Below, one piece after another: positions 46,387 through 55,960 of a DNA stretch of 64,000 bases (position 1 is the first letter of the stretch; every line of letters starts with the position of its first letter). Both the position numbers and the translations under genes were made by a program. The notes beneath the pieces were generated by a model. That model was not told the origin of the DNA. It did not search any database and saw only the letters and a list, made by a program, of their open reading frames with translations. This DNA is from Notoacmeibacter ruber (GTDB lineage Bacteria; Pseudomonadota; Alphaproteobacteria; Rhizobiales; Rhizobiaceae). Location: NCBI RefSeq assembly GCF_003668555.1, contig NZ_RCWN01000001.1, positions 1,178,001-1,242,000 on the forward strand, in the 5' to 3' direction.

Positions 46387-46388
46387 GC

Positions 46389-48320
46389 TTAGGCGTGGAC
46401 CGACCGATCAGCCTCTTCGTCATGGTCCGATTCCGATATCGTGTTCGGATCGAAGAACGGGTCAGCAAGATAAGCGCGTATGGCGTCGCTCCCCGCAATT
46501 GGACGGCTGAGAAGCCAGCCTTGGATACGGTCGATCGACCCCAACTCCCGTAGCGGCTCGAGCTGTTTGCGTGTCTCGACGCCTTCAGCAACGATCGTCA
46601 GTCCGAGATCGTGAGCCGTCCGCGCAAGGCCGGCGATGAGCGTGCGCGCTCTTTTGCCATCGGAAATCTGATTGATGAGGGAGCGGTCGAGCTTCAGTTT
46701 GTCGAAATCATAATCGATCAAATAGCTGAAATTGGCGTAGCCTGTCCCGAAATCATCGAGAGCAATCTGCACGCCCAGGGAACGCAATCCGTGCAGGACC
46801 TGACGCGTCATGAGCGGCTCTTCCGCAAGCGCGGTCTCCGTCATCTCGAGGATCAGGCGTTGGGGAGCCAGACCATGACGAATCAGGACGTCGAAGACAG
46901 TGTTCACAATGTCGCGCCGGCGAAGGTCTCGCGCGGAAAGATTGACCGACACACCGATCTCATTGGGCCACTGGATGCATTCGGAAACAGCCGTTTCGAT
47001 AGCCCAGCGGGTCAGTTCTCCGACAATATCTGCGGACTCCGCAATCGGAATGAACTCGTCCGGCGAAATGAGACCGAGGCTCGGATGCCGCCACCGCATG
47101 AGCGATTCGCACGAACTGATCGCGCCGCTTCGTAGATTGCCGATCGGTTGATAAACCAGGAACAGCTCATTGGCGGCCACCGCCTGCCTGAGGTCTCGAC
47201 GCAGAATTTCGCGCCGTTCAAATCGGTCCTGCATATCATCATGGTAGATCTTGAAACCGGCGCCGCCTTTTTCCTTGGCCTCATAGACGGCGAGGTCCGC
47301 ACAGATGATGACTGAGTTGTCCGCATCCAGGGTTTCGGCACTGGCTGCGCCAATACTCGCCGTGACCGGCAGATAGATTCCCCGGCAATTGAACAGATCG
47401 ATGAAGCAGTCCGTCACGCTCTTGCAGATTCGCTCCATCGACTGTTGCGGATGATGGGAGCGGGCAAGGATCGCGAACTCGTCTCCGGCAAGGCGAGCAA
47501 CGGTCAGGGTTTCGTTTTCGATCTCGCTCAAGCGCAGGGCGATCTGTATGAGCAGCGCATCGCCGATCGAGTGACCATAGCTGTCATTCACAGCCTTGAA
47601 GTGATCGATGTCGACAAGGGCGGCAATGTAATGCCCTCGCTCTGGCCGCTGTCGCTCCTCGCTAAGCCGCTCATAGAAGCCTTTTCTGTTGTAGACGCCG
47701 GTAAGGCTGTCGCGGATCGCCACGCGCCGGATCGTCGCTGTCGCCTCGCGCTGTCCGTCCAGCAGGTTCCGTATGCCTGCCGCCAGCGACTTCGCACTCA
47801 GAAAGAACGGGACGAAGAAAATCGCCGTCACGCCGAACCATGGGTCCGGATGCATCCACCAGCCGATGGCCGAGGGGACGCCCATTGCAAGGGCTTGGGC
47901 ATTGACGAGAGACGCCGAGGCGAAATTGCGGGCCACGACACCGACCATTTGAGCCAGGCAGAGGCCGACAGCCAAAGATATGATGAAGACATGATCCGTG
48001 GTCAGCATGGCCTGCATTACGAAGAGGCCGTGGGCAAGGGCGATCACGACGCTGCTGACGAAGAAGTGTTTCTCCCAGAAACTAAGTTGGTGCGCTCCAA
48101 GGCCCTTCTTCTGAAACTCGAACATGCGCATCAGGCGATAAATCGCGAAAGGCGTCATCAGAACGCCCGGAAGGAGGAAACGCCAGTCGCCGGCGTTGAT
48201 GGCAGCCATGGCGAAAGCTGCGCAGCTTGAGATAAGGCCGTGAATTGCCGTCGCGGGCTTGCTATGAAGCGCACTGAGCGCTTCAGTCCTTGCGCGGTTG
48301 GCCTCACATGCCTCAGTCAT
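46389..48320 (-). CDS. Membrane GGDEF-EAL protein (cyclic-di-GMP turnover)
   Basis: Bifunctional cyclic-di-GMP protein, 643 aa. The N-terminal 195 residues contain about five or six membrane segments with no recognised sensor motif. The GGDEF domain (about 205-365) has RLAGDEF, a permitted variant of the signature, plus DSLTGVYNRKGF and DIDHFKAVNDSYGH; no RxxD inhibitory site is seen five residues upstream. The EAL domain (about 375-630) has ESL in place of EAL, with SVNLSARDL, LEMTE, DDFGTGYANF, KLDRSLI and VAEGVET all intact, so phosphodiesterase activity is plausible. It is convergent with the acyltransferase gene and divergent from tuf. Confidence 0.93.
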   Translation of the reverse strand: MTEACEANRARTEALSALHSKPATAIHGLISSCAAFAMAAINAGDWRFLLPGVLMTPFAIYRLMRMFEFQKKGLGAHQLSFWEKHFFVSSVVIALAHGLFVMQAMLTTDHVFIISLAVGLCLAQMVGVVARNFASASLVNAQALAMGVPSAIGWWMHPDPWFGVTAIFFVPFFLSAKSLAAGIRNLLDGQREATATIRRVAIRDSLTGVYNRKGFYERLSEERQRPERGHYIAALVDIDHFKAVNDSYGHSIGDALLIQIALRLSEIENETLTVARLAGDEFAILARSHHPQQSMERICKSVTDCFIDLFNCRGIYLPVTASIGAASAETLDADNSVIICADLAVYEAKEKGGAGFKIYHDDMQDRFERREILRRDLRQAVAANELFLVYQPIGNLRSGAISSCESLMRWRHPSLGLISPDEFIPIAESADIVGELTRWAIETAVSECIQWPNEIGVSVNLSARDLRRRDIVNTVFDVLIRHGLAPQRLILEMTETALAEEPLMTRQVLHGLRSLGVQIALDDFGTGYANFSYLIDYDFDKLKLDRSLINQISDGKRARTLIAGLARTAHDLGLTIVAEGVETRKQLEPLRELGSIDRIQGWLLSRPIAGSDAIRAYLADPFFDPNTISESDHDEEADRSVHA

Positions 48321-48432
48321 TAAACGACTTTCTTCTTATTGATTGGGGATCGTAGATGATCCTCGCGCGGCCATATTATGGGATAGAAAAGTTAAGGAAC
48401 AGCCAAGGCATTGTTGCGTCACGCTTTTCGGA

Positions 48433-48447
48433 AATATTCGGAATATT
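48433..48447. promoter_or_regulatory. Palindrome upstream of the tuf promoter
   Basis: AATATTC-G-GAATATT, a perfect 7-bp inverted repeat, sits ten bases upstream of the likely tuf -35. It is AT-rich against a GC-rich background, so it may be an UP-like element or an operator. Confidence 0.45.
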
Positions 48448-48457
48448 GATCAGTGGC

Positions 48458-48486
48458 TTGCGTTGCGCCCGCCAACCCTCTATGTC
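48458..48486 (+). promoter_or_regulatory. Possible tuf promoter
   Basis: TTGCGT at 48458-48463, 17 bases, then TATGTC at 48481-48486, about 57 bases before the tuf start. The match to sigma-70 consensus is partial, but the position is right for a highly expressed gene. Confidence 0.4.
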
Positions 48487-48542
48487 GCGCCGCATCGTTT
48501 TGAAGCTCGCCGGACGGCAGGAAAAGGACAGGACGAAGAGAG

Positions 48543-49718
<1,176 letters not shown>

Positions 49719-49730
49719 GCCTGTTTTCGG

Positions 49731-49754
49731 CGGCGGGCGGACACCCGCCCGCCG
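49731..49754 (+). terminator. Terminator after tuf
   Basis: Perfect 10-bp GC-rich stem CGGCGGGCGG / CCGCCCGCCG with ACAC loop, 13 bases after the tuf stop, followed by ACTTTAC. The T tract is short but the stem is very strong. Confidence 0.75.
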
Positions 49755-49863
49755 ACTTTACACAATCTGGCCATCGGGGCAGCGCTCGCTGCGTTGTTCC
49801 GGTGGCGCACGCTGCAGAATACGTCCGATATAGCGGCGCAAACAGGGCGAAGCACCGCTGACC

Positions 49864-50649
49864 ATGAGACTGAGGTGGAAGAAGATTCGCCGGTTCTGGC
49901 GCAGACAACACACCTATTTTCTCACCGACCGCTACTTCTACAAGCTTCTCATCGGTCCCTCCGCCCGCCGCAAGCGTAACGCCGAGCTGAGCGCCCAATC
50001 GCAAATACCGCGGCGGTGGCCATGGCTGGATGCGTCCATCGTCATCCACGAAGCTGTCCTCAATCTTCCCTGGCTGATCGTGCTGCGGGCGCCACTGGTC
50101 AATGGGCGGGGACCGACTGAGCAGGAAGCCATGGGGTTGGCCGAGACGTTTCTTCGGTCCGATCGCAGCTCCTACGAAACATTGACGTGGGAGGACGCCC
50201 TTCCGCCCTCGTTTCTTTTTATCATCTGGCCGATGCTGCCGCAGAATGTCCGCTTCTGGATCACGGAGACGCTTGGCTCCATGTATTTGCCCGCCACGGG
50301 CTGTCATGGCGATTTCGCCACGGGCAATCTGATCGTTCTTGGCGACGGAACGATCGCCGTGATCGACTGGGAAATGTACCGGGAGCAGGGCAGCTTCGTT
50401 GAAGATATCTGCCGCTTTCTCGCGACGTCGGTACGGACCACGACTCGTCCCGGAGATATCGAAGATCTGTTCCGGACGGGGGTTTTTCAGCGCGTGACGG
50501 ATCGACTTCAGCTCACCGAGCTGCAGATGGTCGCCCTTTACATCGTCTCACAAGCCAGTTGCGAATTGGGCTGGCGCCCGCCTCGGAGGATTGCCAAGAG
50601 CCTTGTTCGTCGGGTCGAAATTGCCGAGCGAATGTGCAAGGAGATGTGA
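49864..50649 (+). CDS. APH/choline-kinase-like phosphotransferase
   Basis: Protein-kinase-fold small-molecule phosphotransferase of unknown substrate. The 261-aa product has the catalytic loop CHGDFATGN (148-155) and the metal-binding IDWE (168-170), the Brenner motifs of the APH superfamily. The N-terminal 60 residues are very basic and aromatic, and a clear glycine-rich loop is not visible, so the N-lobe is short or atypical. It precedes the GT29-like gene by about 100 bases and may phosphorylate a sugar of the same surface glycan, by analogy with lipopolysaccharide sugar kinases. That is inference only. ATG 49864 has a weak ribosome-binding site. Confidence 0.7.
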   Translation: MRLRWKKIRRFWRRQHTYFLTDRYFYKLLIGPSARRKRNAELSAQSQIPRRWPWLDASIVIHEAVLNLPWLIVLRAPLVNGRGPTEQEAMGLAETFLRSDRSSYETLTWEDALPPSFLFIIWPMLPQNVRFWITETLGSMYLPATGCHGDFATGNLIVLGDGTIAVIDWEMYREQGSFVEDICRFLATSVRTTTRPGDIEDLFRTGVFQRVTDRLQLTELQMVALYIVSQASCELGWRPPRRIAKSLVRRVEIAERMCKEM

Positions 50650-50752
50650 GCGGTCATCAGCCTGACATTTGAACGACGAGGCCCGGGTGGCAGGCAGAGG
50701 TGGCGCCGTCTCGCGATTGCGCGCGGGTGCCGGGACAGGGAAAAAGAGCAAG

Positions 50753-51568
50753 ATGCGCACGGATTCTACCAATCCCTTGATTGCGGAACTGAGACAGTTC
50801 GACAAGGTGGTGATCTTCGCCAACAGCGCCGTCGCGGATCCTGCGCGCTACGCGGCGGATGCCGATCCGAAGCGTCTGCACATCTTTTTTGGCCCTGTCT
50901 GGAAAATTCTCGGTGAGCGGTTCGAGCAGGCCTGCCTGATCTGCCAGCCCATGCGCGGACCTGATGCGATGGTGCAATCCGAGAAGGATCGCGAGGCCAC
51001 TCGCATGTTGATGAGCCACGACAGATTCGTTGGCTCGGTCGCCGTGCGTGGAGGCAAGCGGCACCGTAAGCCGCTGGAGGATACGCCTGCGACAGTGAAG
51101 CCGGAAGGCGCGGACTATCTGATCGACGCACGCCCTGTCGTTCATGGATGGTATCCGGACGGCAAAGCGCCTTCGACCGGGTTCCTGATGGCGCTCTGGC
51201 TGCTGGAGAACTGCCCGTGGATGACCGTAACCCTCGATGGGTTCACAGGTGTGCCCGATGGATCGAACAAGATGCTCAACAGCCATGACTGGCTGGTCGA
51301 ACAGAGCGTTCTGGAAGTGGAAAGGCGATCGGGTCGCCTCTTTCGCCGTCCTGACCCGAAGGTGACCACAGTCGACACATTGCGCCGTCGTTACCCGGAC
51401 ATGCCCGTCGAGGAGATCACGGAGGTCGTGCAGGGAAATCTGGAAGTCAGCCTCTCCGCGACGCGCAATCTCGCTGCCAAAGCGGCCTACAGGCACAACC
51501 GCGCGACCACGCTTCGAAAATGGGGCGCACGTATTCGGTCTGCGCTTCCCGGAAAGAGGAGCGCCTAA
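50753..51568 (+). CDS. GT29 sialyltransferase-like glycosyltransferase
   Basis: Predicted CMP-sugar-dependent glycosyltransferase. The 271-aa product shows features of GT29 sialylmotifs: an N-terminal strand-loop KVVIFANSAVADP resembling motif L, KAPSTGFLMALWLLENC (P140-S-T-G) and the following TLDGFTG resembling motif S, and HDWLVE (H178...E183) matching the H-x4-E very-short motif. No signal or membrane segment is seen, unlike animal enzymes. An in-frame TTG start at 50669 was rejected for ATG 50753. It is convergent with kdsB (four bases apart), which makes CMP-Kdo, so the donor may be CMP-Kdo or another CMP-ulosonate rather than sialic acid. Moderate certainty. Confidence 0.6.
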   Translation: MRTDSTNPLIAELRQFDKVVIFANSAVADPARYAADADPKRLHIFFGPVWKILGERFEQACLICQPMRGPDAMVQSEKDREATRMLMSHDRFVGSVAVRGGKRHRKPLEDTPATVKPEGADYLIDARPVVHGWYPDGKAPSTGFLMALWLLENCPWMTVTLDGFTGVPDGSNKMLNSHDWLVEQSVLEVERRSGRLFRRPDPKVTTVDTLRRRYPDMPVEEITEVVQGNLEVSLSATRNLAAKAAYRHNRATTLRKWGARIRSALPGKRSA

Positions 51569-51572
51569 AGTA

Positions 51573-52310
51573 TCAGGCCGTCCGCTGCATCATCGCCTGG
51601 CGGACCCGCTCCAGATCTGTCGGCGTATCGACCGGAATGTCATTGCCGGATTCGACCTCGACCATTCGAACCTTGTGGCCGTGCTCGACGAAGCGCAGCA
51701 TTTCGACGCTTTCGGCCCGCTCGAGCGGGCCGGGCTCCAGAGAGCTGAAAAGCTTCAGCGCATCGCGACGAAACGCATAGAGGCCAAGCTGCCGCAGATG
51801 GCGCACCGCATCGCCCTTCGGATAGGGTATCGGCAAGCGTGAATAGGCTAGCGCGTTCCCGCTGACGTCGCACACTACTTTGACATTGTTGGTGTCGATC
51901 GCATCGCCTGAGCCGCTTATGGCATGGCACCCATTGGTCACGAGTACCTCACCGGAGCTTTCGACAAGCGCTTCAATGACAGCATCGATCGCGCGCGGAT
52001 CGATCATCGGTTCGTCGCCCTGGACGTTCACGATGATCTCTGCGTCGACCACGCGGACCGCTTCGGCGATACGGTCTGTGCCCGTTGGGTGGCTGGAGCG
52101 TGTGCGGATGACCGGCATGTCCAGAATTTCGCATTGCTGCGCGATCCTGTCGTCATCTGTGGCGATATAGATATCGTTGACGCGTTGCGTTTCCCGGGCG
52201 CGCTGAAAGACGTGCCACATCATGGGCTTGCCGTTGATATCGGCCAGAGGTTTGCCCGGAAAACGGGTTGCACCATAGCGGCAGGGAATGATGGCAGCCA
52301 CATTCGGCAT
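51573..52310 (-). CDS. kdsB: 3-deoxy-manno-octulosonate cytidylyltransferase
   Basis: Activates Kdo with CTP to CMP-Kdo, the donor for the inner core of lipopolysaccharide. The 245-aa product starts MPNVAAIIPCRYGATRFPGK with the nucleotide-binding loop, and has VNVQGDEPMIDP and LGLYAFRRDAL typical of KdsB. An in-frame start six residues upstream was rejected because it would overlap the HAD gene more and is not family-like. The stop of the HAD gene lies four bases before it on the same strand, so the two are cotranscribed. Confidence 0.96.
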   Translation of the reverse strand: MPNVAAIIPCRYGATRFPGKPLADINGKPMMWHVFQRARETQRVNDIYIATDDDRIAQQCEILDMPVIRTRSSHPTGTDRIAEAVRVVDAEIIVNVQGDEPMIDPRAIDAVIEALVESSGEVLVTNGCHAISGSGDAIDTNNVKVVCDVSGNALAYSRLPIPYPKGDAVRHLRQLGLYAFRRDALKLFSSLEPGPLERAESVEMLRFVEHGHKVRMVEVESGNDIPVDTPTDLERVRQAMMQRTA

Positions 52311-52314
52311 CGGA

Positions 52315-52944
52315 TTACTCCAGTCCAAGAAGGGTCAGAAGCTCTTGCGGCTCTGAGAGCCGGTCACAATCTTTGTTGGCCGGCTCTCCGTAGCCCCAGT
52401 CCACATGGGCATACGCTATACCGGCGCGAATTGCAGCTTCATGGTCGCTCGACATATCACCGATGAAGACGGTGTGCGCGGGATCGGTGCGTTGAAGCGC
52501 CATGGCGTAGAGAAGGGCGTCGGGTGCGGGTTTTCCTCGCAGGTCGGAGCGTGGCGTCAGAACGATATCGAAATCGCAGCCGAGCCGCTCCAGGACGAGA
52601 CGCGCGCGGATCTCATCCTTTGAGGTCACGATGCCGGTCTTCACAGAAGACACGGAGATCCGTGTCATGATTTCGGCCATGCCTTCGAAGAAAGCCGTCT
52701 GGCCGATGGTCTCTGTCGAGCTGCGCCGGAAGGTCGATTCGATGGGCCCGGCGCGATCAGTGAGGCCAAGGCGGATCATGATGTCAGAGAATGGCCGTCC
52801 GATTTCGGCGAAATAGTCCTCGAAGGCGATGCTGACGCCGTGTTCATCCTGAACCGCACGCCACGCCCGCTCCATATTCGAACGAGAATCCAGAATGACG
52901 CCGTCCAGGTCAAAAAGAATGAGATCGAATCGGCGGGGGGGCAT
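52315..52944 (-). CDS. HAD-superfamily phosphatase
   Basis: HAD hydrolase of the phosphoglycolate-phosphatase/beta-phosphoglucomutase type. The 209-aa product has motif I FDLDGVILDS (nucleophile D12, acid D14), motif II IVTSK, motif III Lys in GKPAPDALL and motif IV FIGDMSSDHEAA, with a helical cap between about 18 and 85. It is not KdsC, which lacks this cap. Cotranscribed with kdsB, it may act on a sugar phosphate of the same pathway, but the substrate is unknown. Confidence 0.9.
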   Translation of the reverse strand: MPPRRFDLILFDLDGVILDSRSNMERAWRAVQDEHGVSIAFEDYFAEIGRPFSDIMIRLGLTDRAGPIESTFRRSSTETIGQTAFFEGMAEIMTRISVSSVKTGIVTSKDEIRARLVLERLGCDFDIVLTPRSDLRGKPAPDALLYAMALQRTDPAHTVFIGDMSSDHEAAIRAGIAYAHVDWGYGEPANKDCDRLSEPQELLTLLGLE

Positions 52945-53113
52945 GGCTGATCGAGTGGCCTTCGGCTCGGCTTCCGTAAGTGCGGATCGCTGGTGTATCG
53001 GGGGGAGGAGCGAACCGCAAGCCGACGGGCTCTGCCGGTGTTTCGTTCCGCCCGGACGACCAATGATTTCCTGTTGCCATTCACGGTGGCCTTGAATAGA
53101 AGGCCGGTGCGCT

Positions 53114-53189
<76 letters not shown>

Positions 53190-53524
53190 GCGCTGACAAG
53201 TGCATGGCCTCTTTCTCTACAATCAAGCACTTGCATTGCGGCCGCCGACTCTTTAGATAGAGGCGGCTTGGCGCGAAGCGTTTGATCGCTTTCGCGCCTT
53301 AAGCGCATGGGCAAGCTGAACACTTTGGTTCGGCGGGTCCGCAGCATCGACGATAACGATTGGATGGTTATCGCGAGCTCCCAAAACGATATGGCGTGTT
53401 GGTGATGAGTTATCATCCATGCGCCGAGATGTCGGCGAATCGGGGTGTCGGGTTCGCTTTGTTCCTTTGCATGAGGGACGGCGTCGAAAGAATAACGAAC
53501 GGCAGGACGGCGGTCAGGCGACTC
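53190..53524 (+). promoter_or_regulatory. 335-base spacer between tRNA-Trp and secE
   Basis: No gene is supported. The spacer holds several inverted repeats: CAAGTGC / GCACTTG (53197-53233), GCCGCC / GGCGGC (53241-53267), a strong stem GGCGCGAAGCG / CGCTTTCGCGCC with one bulged base (53270-53298), CGATAAC / GTTATCG (53351-53373) and GATGA / TCATC (53404-53417). The third could terminate the tRNA-Trp transcript. The secE-nusG promoter must lie here, but I found no clear -35/-10 pair. Confidence 0.5.
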
Positions 53525-53731
53525 ATGGCGACGACAAGAACCAAAAATCCCTTTGTCTATCTTCAGCAGGTGAGAGACGAAGCGCGGAAGGTGGTTTGGC
53601 CGAGCCGGCGCGAGACCGTGATCTCAACGATCATGGTTCTAGTGATGGCGGCTTTGGCCGCGGTCTTCTTTTTCGCTGCCGATCAGGTCTTCGCCATCGT
53701 TATCGAGCTCATTCTCAATATCGGCGTCTGA
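53525..53731 (+). CDS. secE: Preprotein translocase subunit SecE
   Basis: Small essential subunit of the SecYEG inner-membrane channel. The 68-aa product starts MATTRTKNPFVYLQQV, has the conserved amphipathic motif VRDEARKVVWPSRRET and one membrane helix (about 35-58), the minimal SecE form. A longer in-frame extension from 53360 was rejected as non-family sequence. nusG follows after 39 bases, the standard order. Confidence 0.97.
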   Translation: MATTRTKNPFVYLQQVRDEARKVVWPSRRETVISTIMVLVMAALAAVFFFAADQVFAIVIELILNIGV

Positions 53732-53770
53732 CGTCGGACTAAGCGCTTTTTCGAGGGAAGCACATTTATT

Positions 53771-54301
53771 ATGGCCGCACGTTGGTACATCGTTCACGCC
53801 TACGCGAACTTTGAAAAGAAGGTGAAGGAATCGATCGAGGAGCAGGCCAAACAGAAGGGTCTGTGGGATCATTTTGAAGACATCGTCGTGCCCACCGAAA
53901 AGGTCACGGAAGTGCGCCGCGGCCGCAAGGTTGACGCAGAGCGTAAATTCTTCCCCGGCTATGTGATGGTGCGGGCCGATCTGACGGACGATGTTTTCCA
54001 TCTGATCAAGAATACGCCGAAGGTTTCCGGCTTTCTCGGTACCGATTCCAAGCCGATCCCGATCCCCGACCGTGAGGCCGATCAGATCCTGACGCAGGTT
54101 CAGGAAGGTGTCGAGCGTCCGAAGCCTTCGATTGTGTTCGAGGTTGGTGAAAATGTCCGCGTTTCGGACGGACCGTTCGCTTCGTTCAACGGGGTCGTTC
54201 AGGAAGTTGATGCGGAGCGTTCGCGCCTGAAAGTGGAAGTCTCGATTTTCGGTCGCGCGACGCCGGTCGATCTGGAATTCGGTCAGGTCGAAAAGACCTG
54301 A
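53771..54301 (+). CDS. nusG: Transcription termination/antitermination factor NusG
   Basis: Binds RNA polymerase to suppress pausing and links it to Rho or ribosomes. The 176-aa product has the NGN domain (about 1-110; [14 protein letters not shown] and [12 protein letters not shown]) and a C-terminal KOW domain (about 122-176; [17 protein letters not shown]). Cotranscribed with secE. Confidence 0.98.
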   Translation: MAARWYIVHAYANFEKKVKESIEEQAKQKGLWDHFEDIVVPTEKVTEVRRGRKVDAERKFFPGYVMVRADLTDDVFHLIKNTPKVSGFLGTDSKPIPIPDREADQILTQVQEGVERPKPSIVFEVGENVRVSDGPFASFNGVVQEVDAERSRLKVEVSIFGRATPVDLEFGQVEKT

Positions 54302-54308
54302 TCGGCAG

Positions 54309-54324
54309 GCCGCCGCAAGGCGGC
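54309..54324 (+). other. GNRA hairpin in the nusG-rplK spacer
   Basis: GCCGCC-GCAA-GGCGGC: a perfect 6-bp stem capped by a stable GNRA tetraloop, seven bases after the nusG stop, with no T tract. It may separate nusG from rplK transcripts or form part of the L11 leader in the 158-base spacer. Confidence 0.55.
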
Positions 54325-54459
54325 TTCGTCGGCGTCTTCGCGAAAGGAGGCGCCAAATTGGTGGAAGGGTGAGGGTGCTTAGCCGGCAGTCTCGAAACAG
54401 CCCGGACCACCAGGTTGCAACCGCCGTGCACATGCGCGGCAAAAACAAGGACAGGCAAC

Positions 54460-54888
54460 ATGGCAAAGAAAGTTGCTGGCGAACTGAAGCTGCAGGTGCC
54501 CGCGGGCTCTGCTGCTCCGGCTCCGCCCATTGGTCCCGCGCTCGGTCAGCGCGGCATCAATATCATGGAGTTCTGCAAGGCGTTCAACGCGCGTACGCAG
54601 GAGATGGAGAAGGGGATGCCTATCCCCACGATCATCACCTACTACCAGGACAAGAGCTTCACCTTCGTCACCAAGCAGCCGCCGGTGAGCTATTTCATCA
54701 AGAAGGCCGCAAGCCTGAAGTCGGGCTCCAAGGCGCCGGGCAAGGAAAGCGCGGGCAAGCTGACCTCGGCTCAGGTGCGAGAGATCGCAGAAGCCAAGAT
54801 GAAAGACCTCAACGCGAATGATGTGGAAGCTGCCATGCGTATGGTAGAGGGATCCGCCCGTTCGATGGGTCTGCAGGTGGAGGGCTGA
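54460..54888 (+). CDS. rplK: 50S ribosomal protein L11
   Basis: Ribosomal protein at the GTPase-associated centre that binds 23S rRNA and helps factor binding. The 142-aa product starts [16 protein letters not shown] and carries [21 protein letters not shown] and the C-terminal RNA-binding [13 protein letters not shown] 15-residue in-frame extension was rejected. rplA begins four bases after the stop, and L1 is the usual translational repressor of this pair. Confidence 0.98.
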   Translation: MAKKVAGELKLQVPAGSAAPAPPIGPALGQRGINIMEFCKAFNARTQEMEKGMPIPTIITYYQDKSFTFVTKQPPVSYFIKKAASLKSGSKAPGKESAGKLTSAQVREIAEAKMKDLNANDVEAAMRMVEGSARSMGLQVEG

Positions 54889-54892
54889 TCTG

Positions 54893-55591
54893 ATGGCAAA
54901 GCTTGCAAAACGGACCCAACAGGTTCGCGAAGGACTCGACCGCACGAAGAATTACGATCTCGGTGAAGCAATCTCCCTGATCAAGGAACGTGCGACGGCG
55001 AAGTTCGATGAAACCATCGAAGTTGCCTTCAATCTCGGAGTCGATCCCCGTCACGCCGACCAGATGGTTCGCGGTGTCGTCAATCTGCCGAATGGCACGG
55101 GCCGCGATGTTCGCGTCGCCGTCTTCGCACGTGGTGACAAGGCCGAAGAAGCCAAGGCTGCCGGCGCCGACGTCGTTGGTGCGGAAGACCTCGTCGATCA
55201 GGTCCAGGGCGGCAATATCGATTTCGATCGTGTGATTGCTACGCCGGACATGATGCCGCTCGTCGGTCGTCTCGGTAAGGTACTCGGCCCGCGTGGCATG
55301 ATGCCGAACCCGAAGGTTGGTACTGTCACCCCGGATGTGACCGCAGCGGTCAAGGCTTCCAAGGGCGGCGCAGTCGAGTTCCGCGTCGAGAAGGCTGGTA
55401 TCGTCCATGCCGGTGTCGGCAAGGCTTCTTTCGACGCTGACAAGCTGGTCGAAAACGTTCGCGCTTTCGCCGACGCGGTGAACAAGGCCCGCCCGGCGGG
55501 TGCCAAGGGCACCTATCTGAAGCGTATGAGCATCACTTCGACCATGGGCCCCGGCATCAAGGTCGATCTCGGCACTCTGAGCGCCGAATAA
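54893..55591 (+). CDS. rplA: 50S ribosomal protein L1
   Basis: Forms the mobile L1 stalk that moves deacylated tRNA from the E site and typically represses its own rplKA mRNA. The 232-aa product starts [16 protein letters not shown] and has the family [16 protein letters not shown] block and [17 protein letters not shown]. Normal length. Confidence 0.98.
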   Translation: MAKLAKRTQQVREGLDRTKNYDLGEAISLIKERATAKFDETIEVAFNLGVDPRHADQMVRGVVNLPNGTGRDVRVAVFARGDKAEEAKAAGADVVGAEDLVDQVQGGNIDFDRVIATPDMMPLVGRLGKVLGPRGMMPNPKVGTVTPDVTAAVKASKGGAVEFRVEKAGIVHAGVGKASFDADKLVENVRAFADAVNKARPAGAKGTYLKRMSITSTMGPGIKVDLGTLSAE

Positions 55592-55960
55592 GAATTTGCA
55601 GGCGGCGGTCCCAACCGATCGTCGCCTGCACGAAATCCCGAGCGCCCTTGGGTGGTCGGGTCGGATGGAAACATCCGGACTATCCTGTCCGAGATTGCGG
55701 GCGGCTTTGCCTTAATCGCATGGCCCGCATGAGACGGGGTGAGGCCGGAAGCTGGCACAGGCCAGTGGATGGTTCGAACCGTATTCCGAGCCGGTGGCTG
55801 CTTTCGGCAGTCGAAGGTGAGGGGGCAGGACTATCGCTGTCGCGCCTTTTACTTCGAAGGCGCCGCATTTGAAGCCTGCTTCGGATGGGGTGCGGAAGAA
55901 TGGAAGGCCGGCAAACTGCCAACCGACCGGCGACGATCGTCGGTCAAACGGAGAGACGAA
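55592..55960 (+). promoter_or_regulatory. rplJL leader region (probable L10 leader)
   Basis: A 369-base gap with no gene. Hairpins seen: TGCAGGCG / CGCCTGCA (55597-55630) shortly after rplA, and CGGATG-GAAA-CATCCG (55662-55677) with a GNRA loop. L10(L7/L12) binds a structured leader to repress rplJL in many bacteria, and the size and position fit. A promoter for rplJL may also be here; I could not pick one out. Confidence 0.55.

Noticed and set aside
50669..50752. Upstream TTG start for the GT29-like gene
   Set aside because: The extra residues are Gly/Arg/Ala-rich and not domain-like; ATG 50753 is more plausible.
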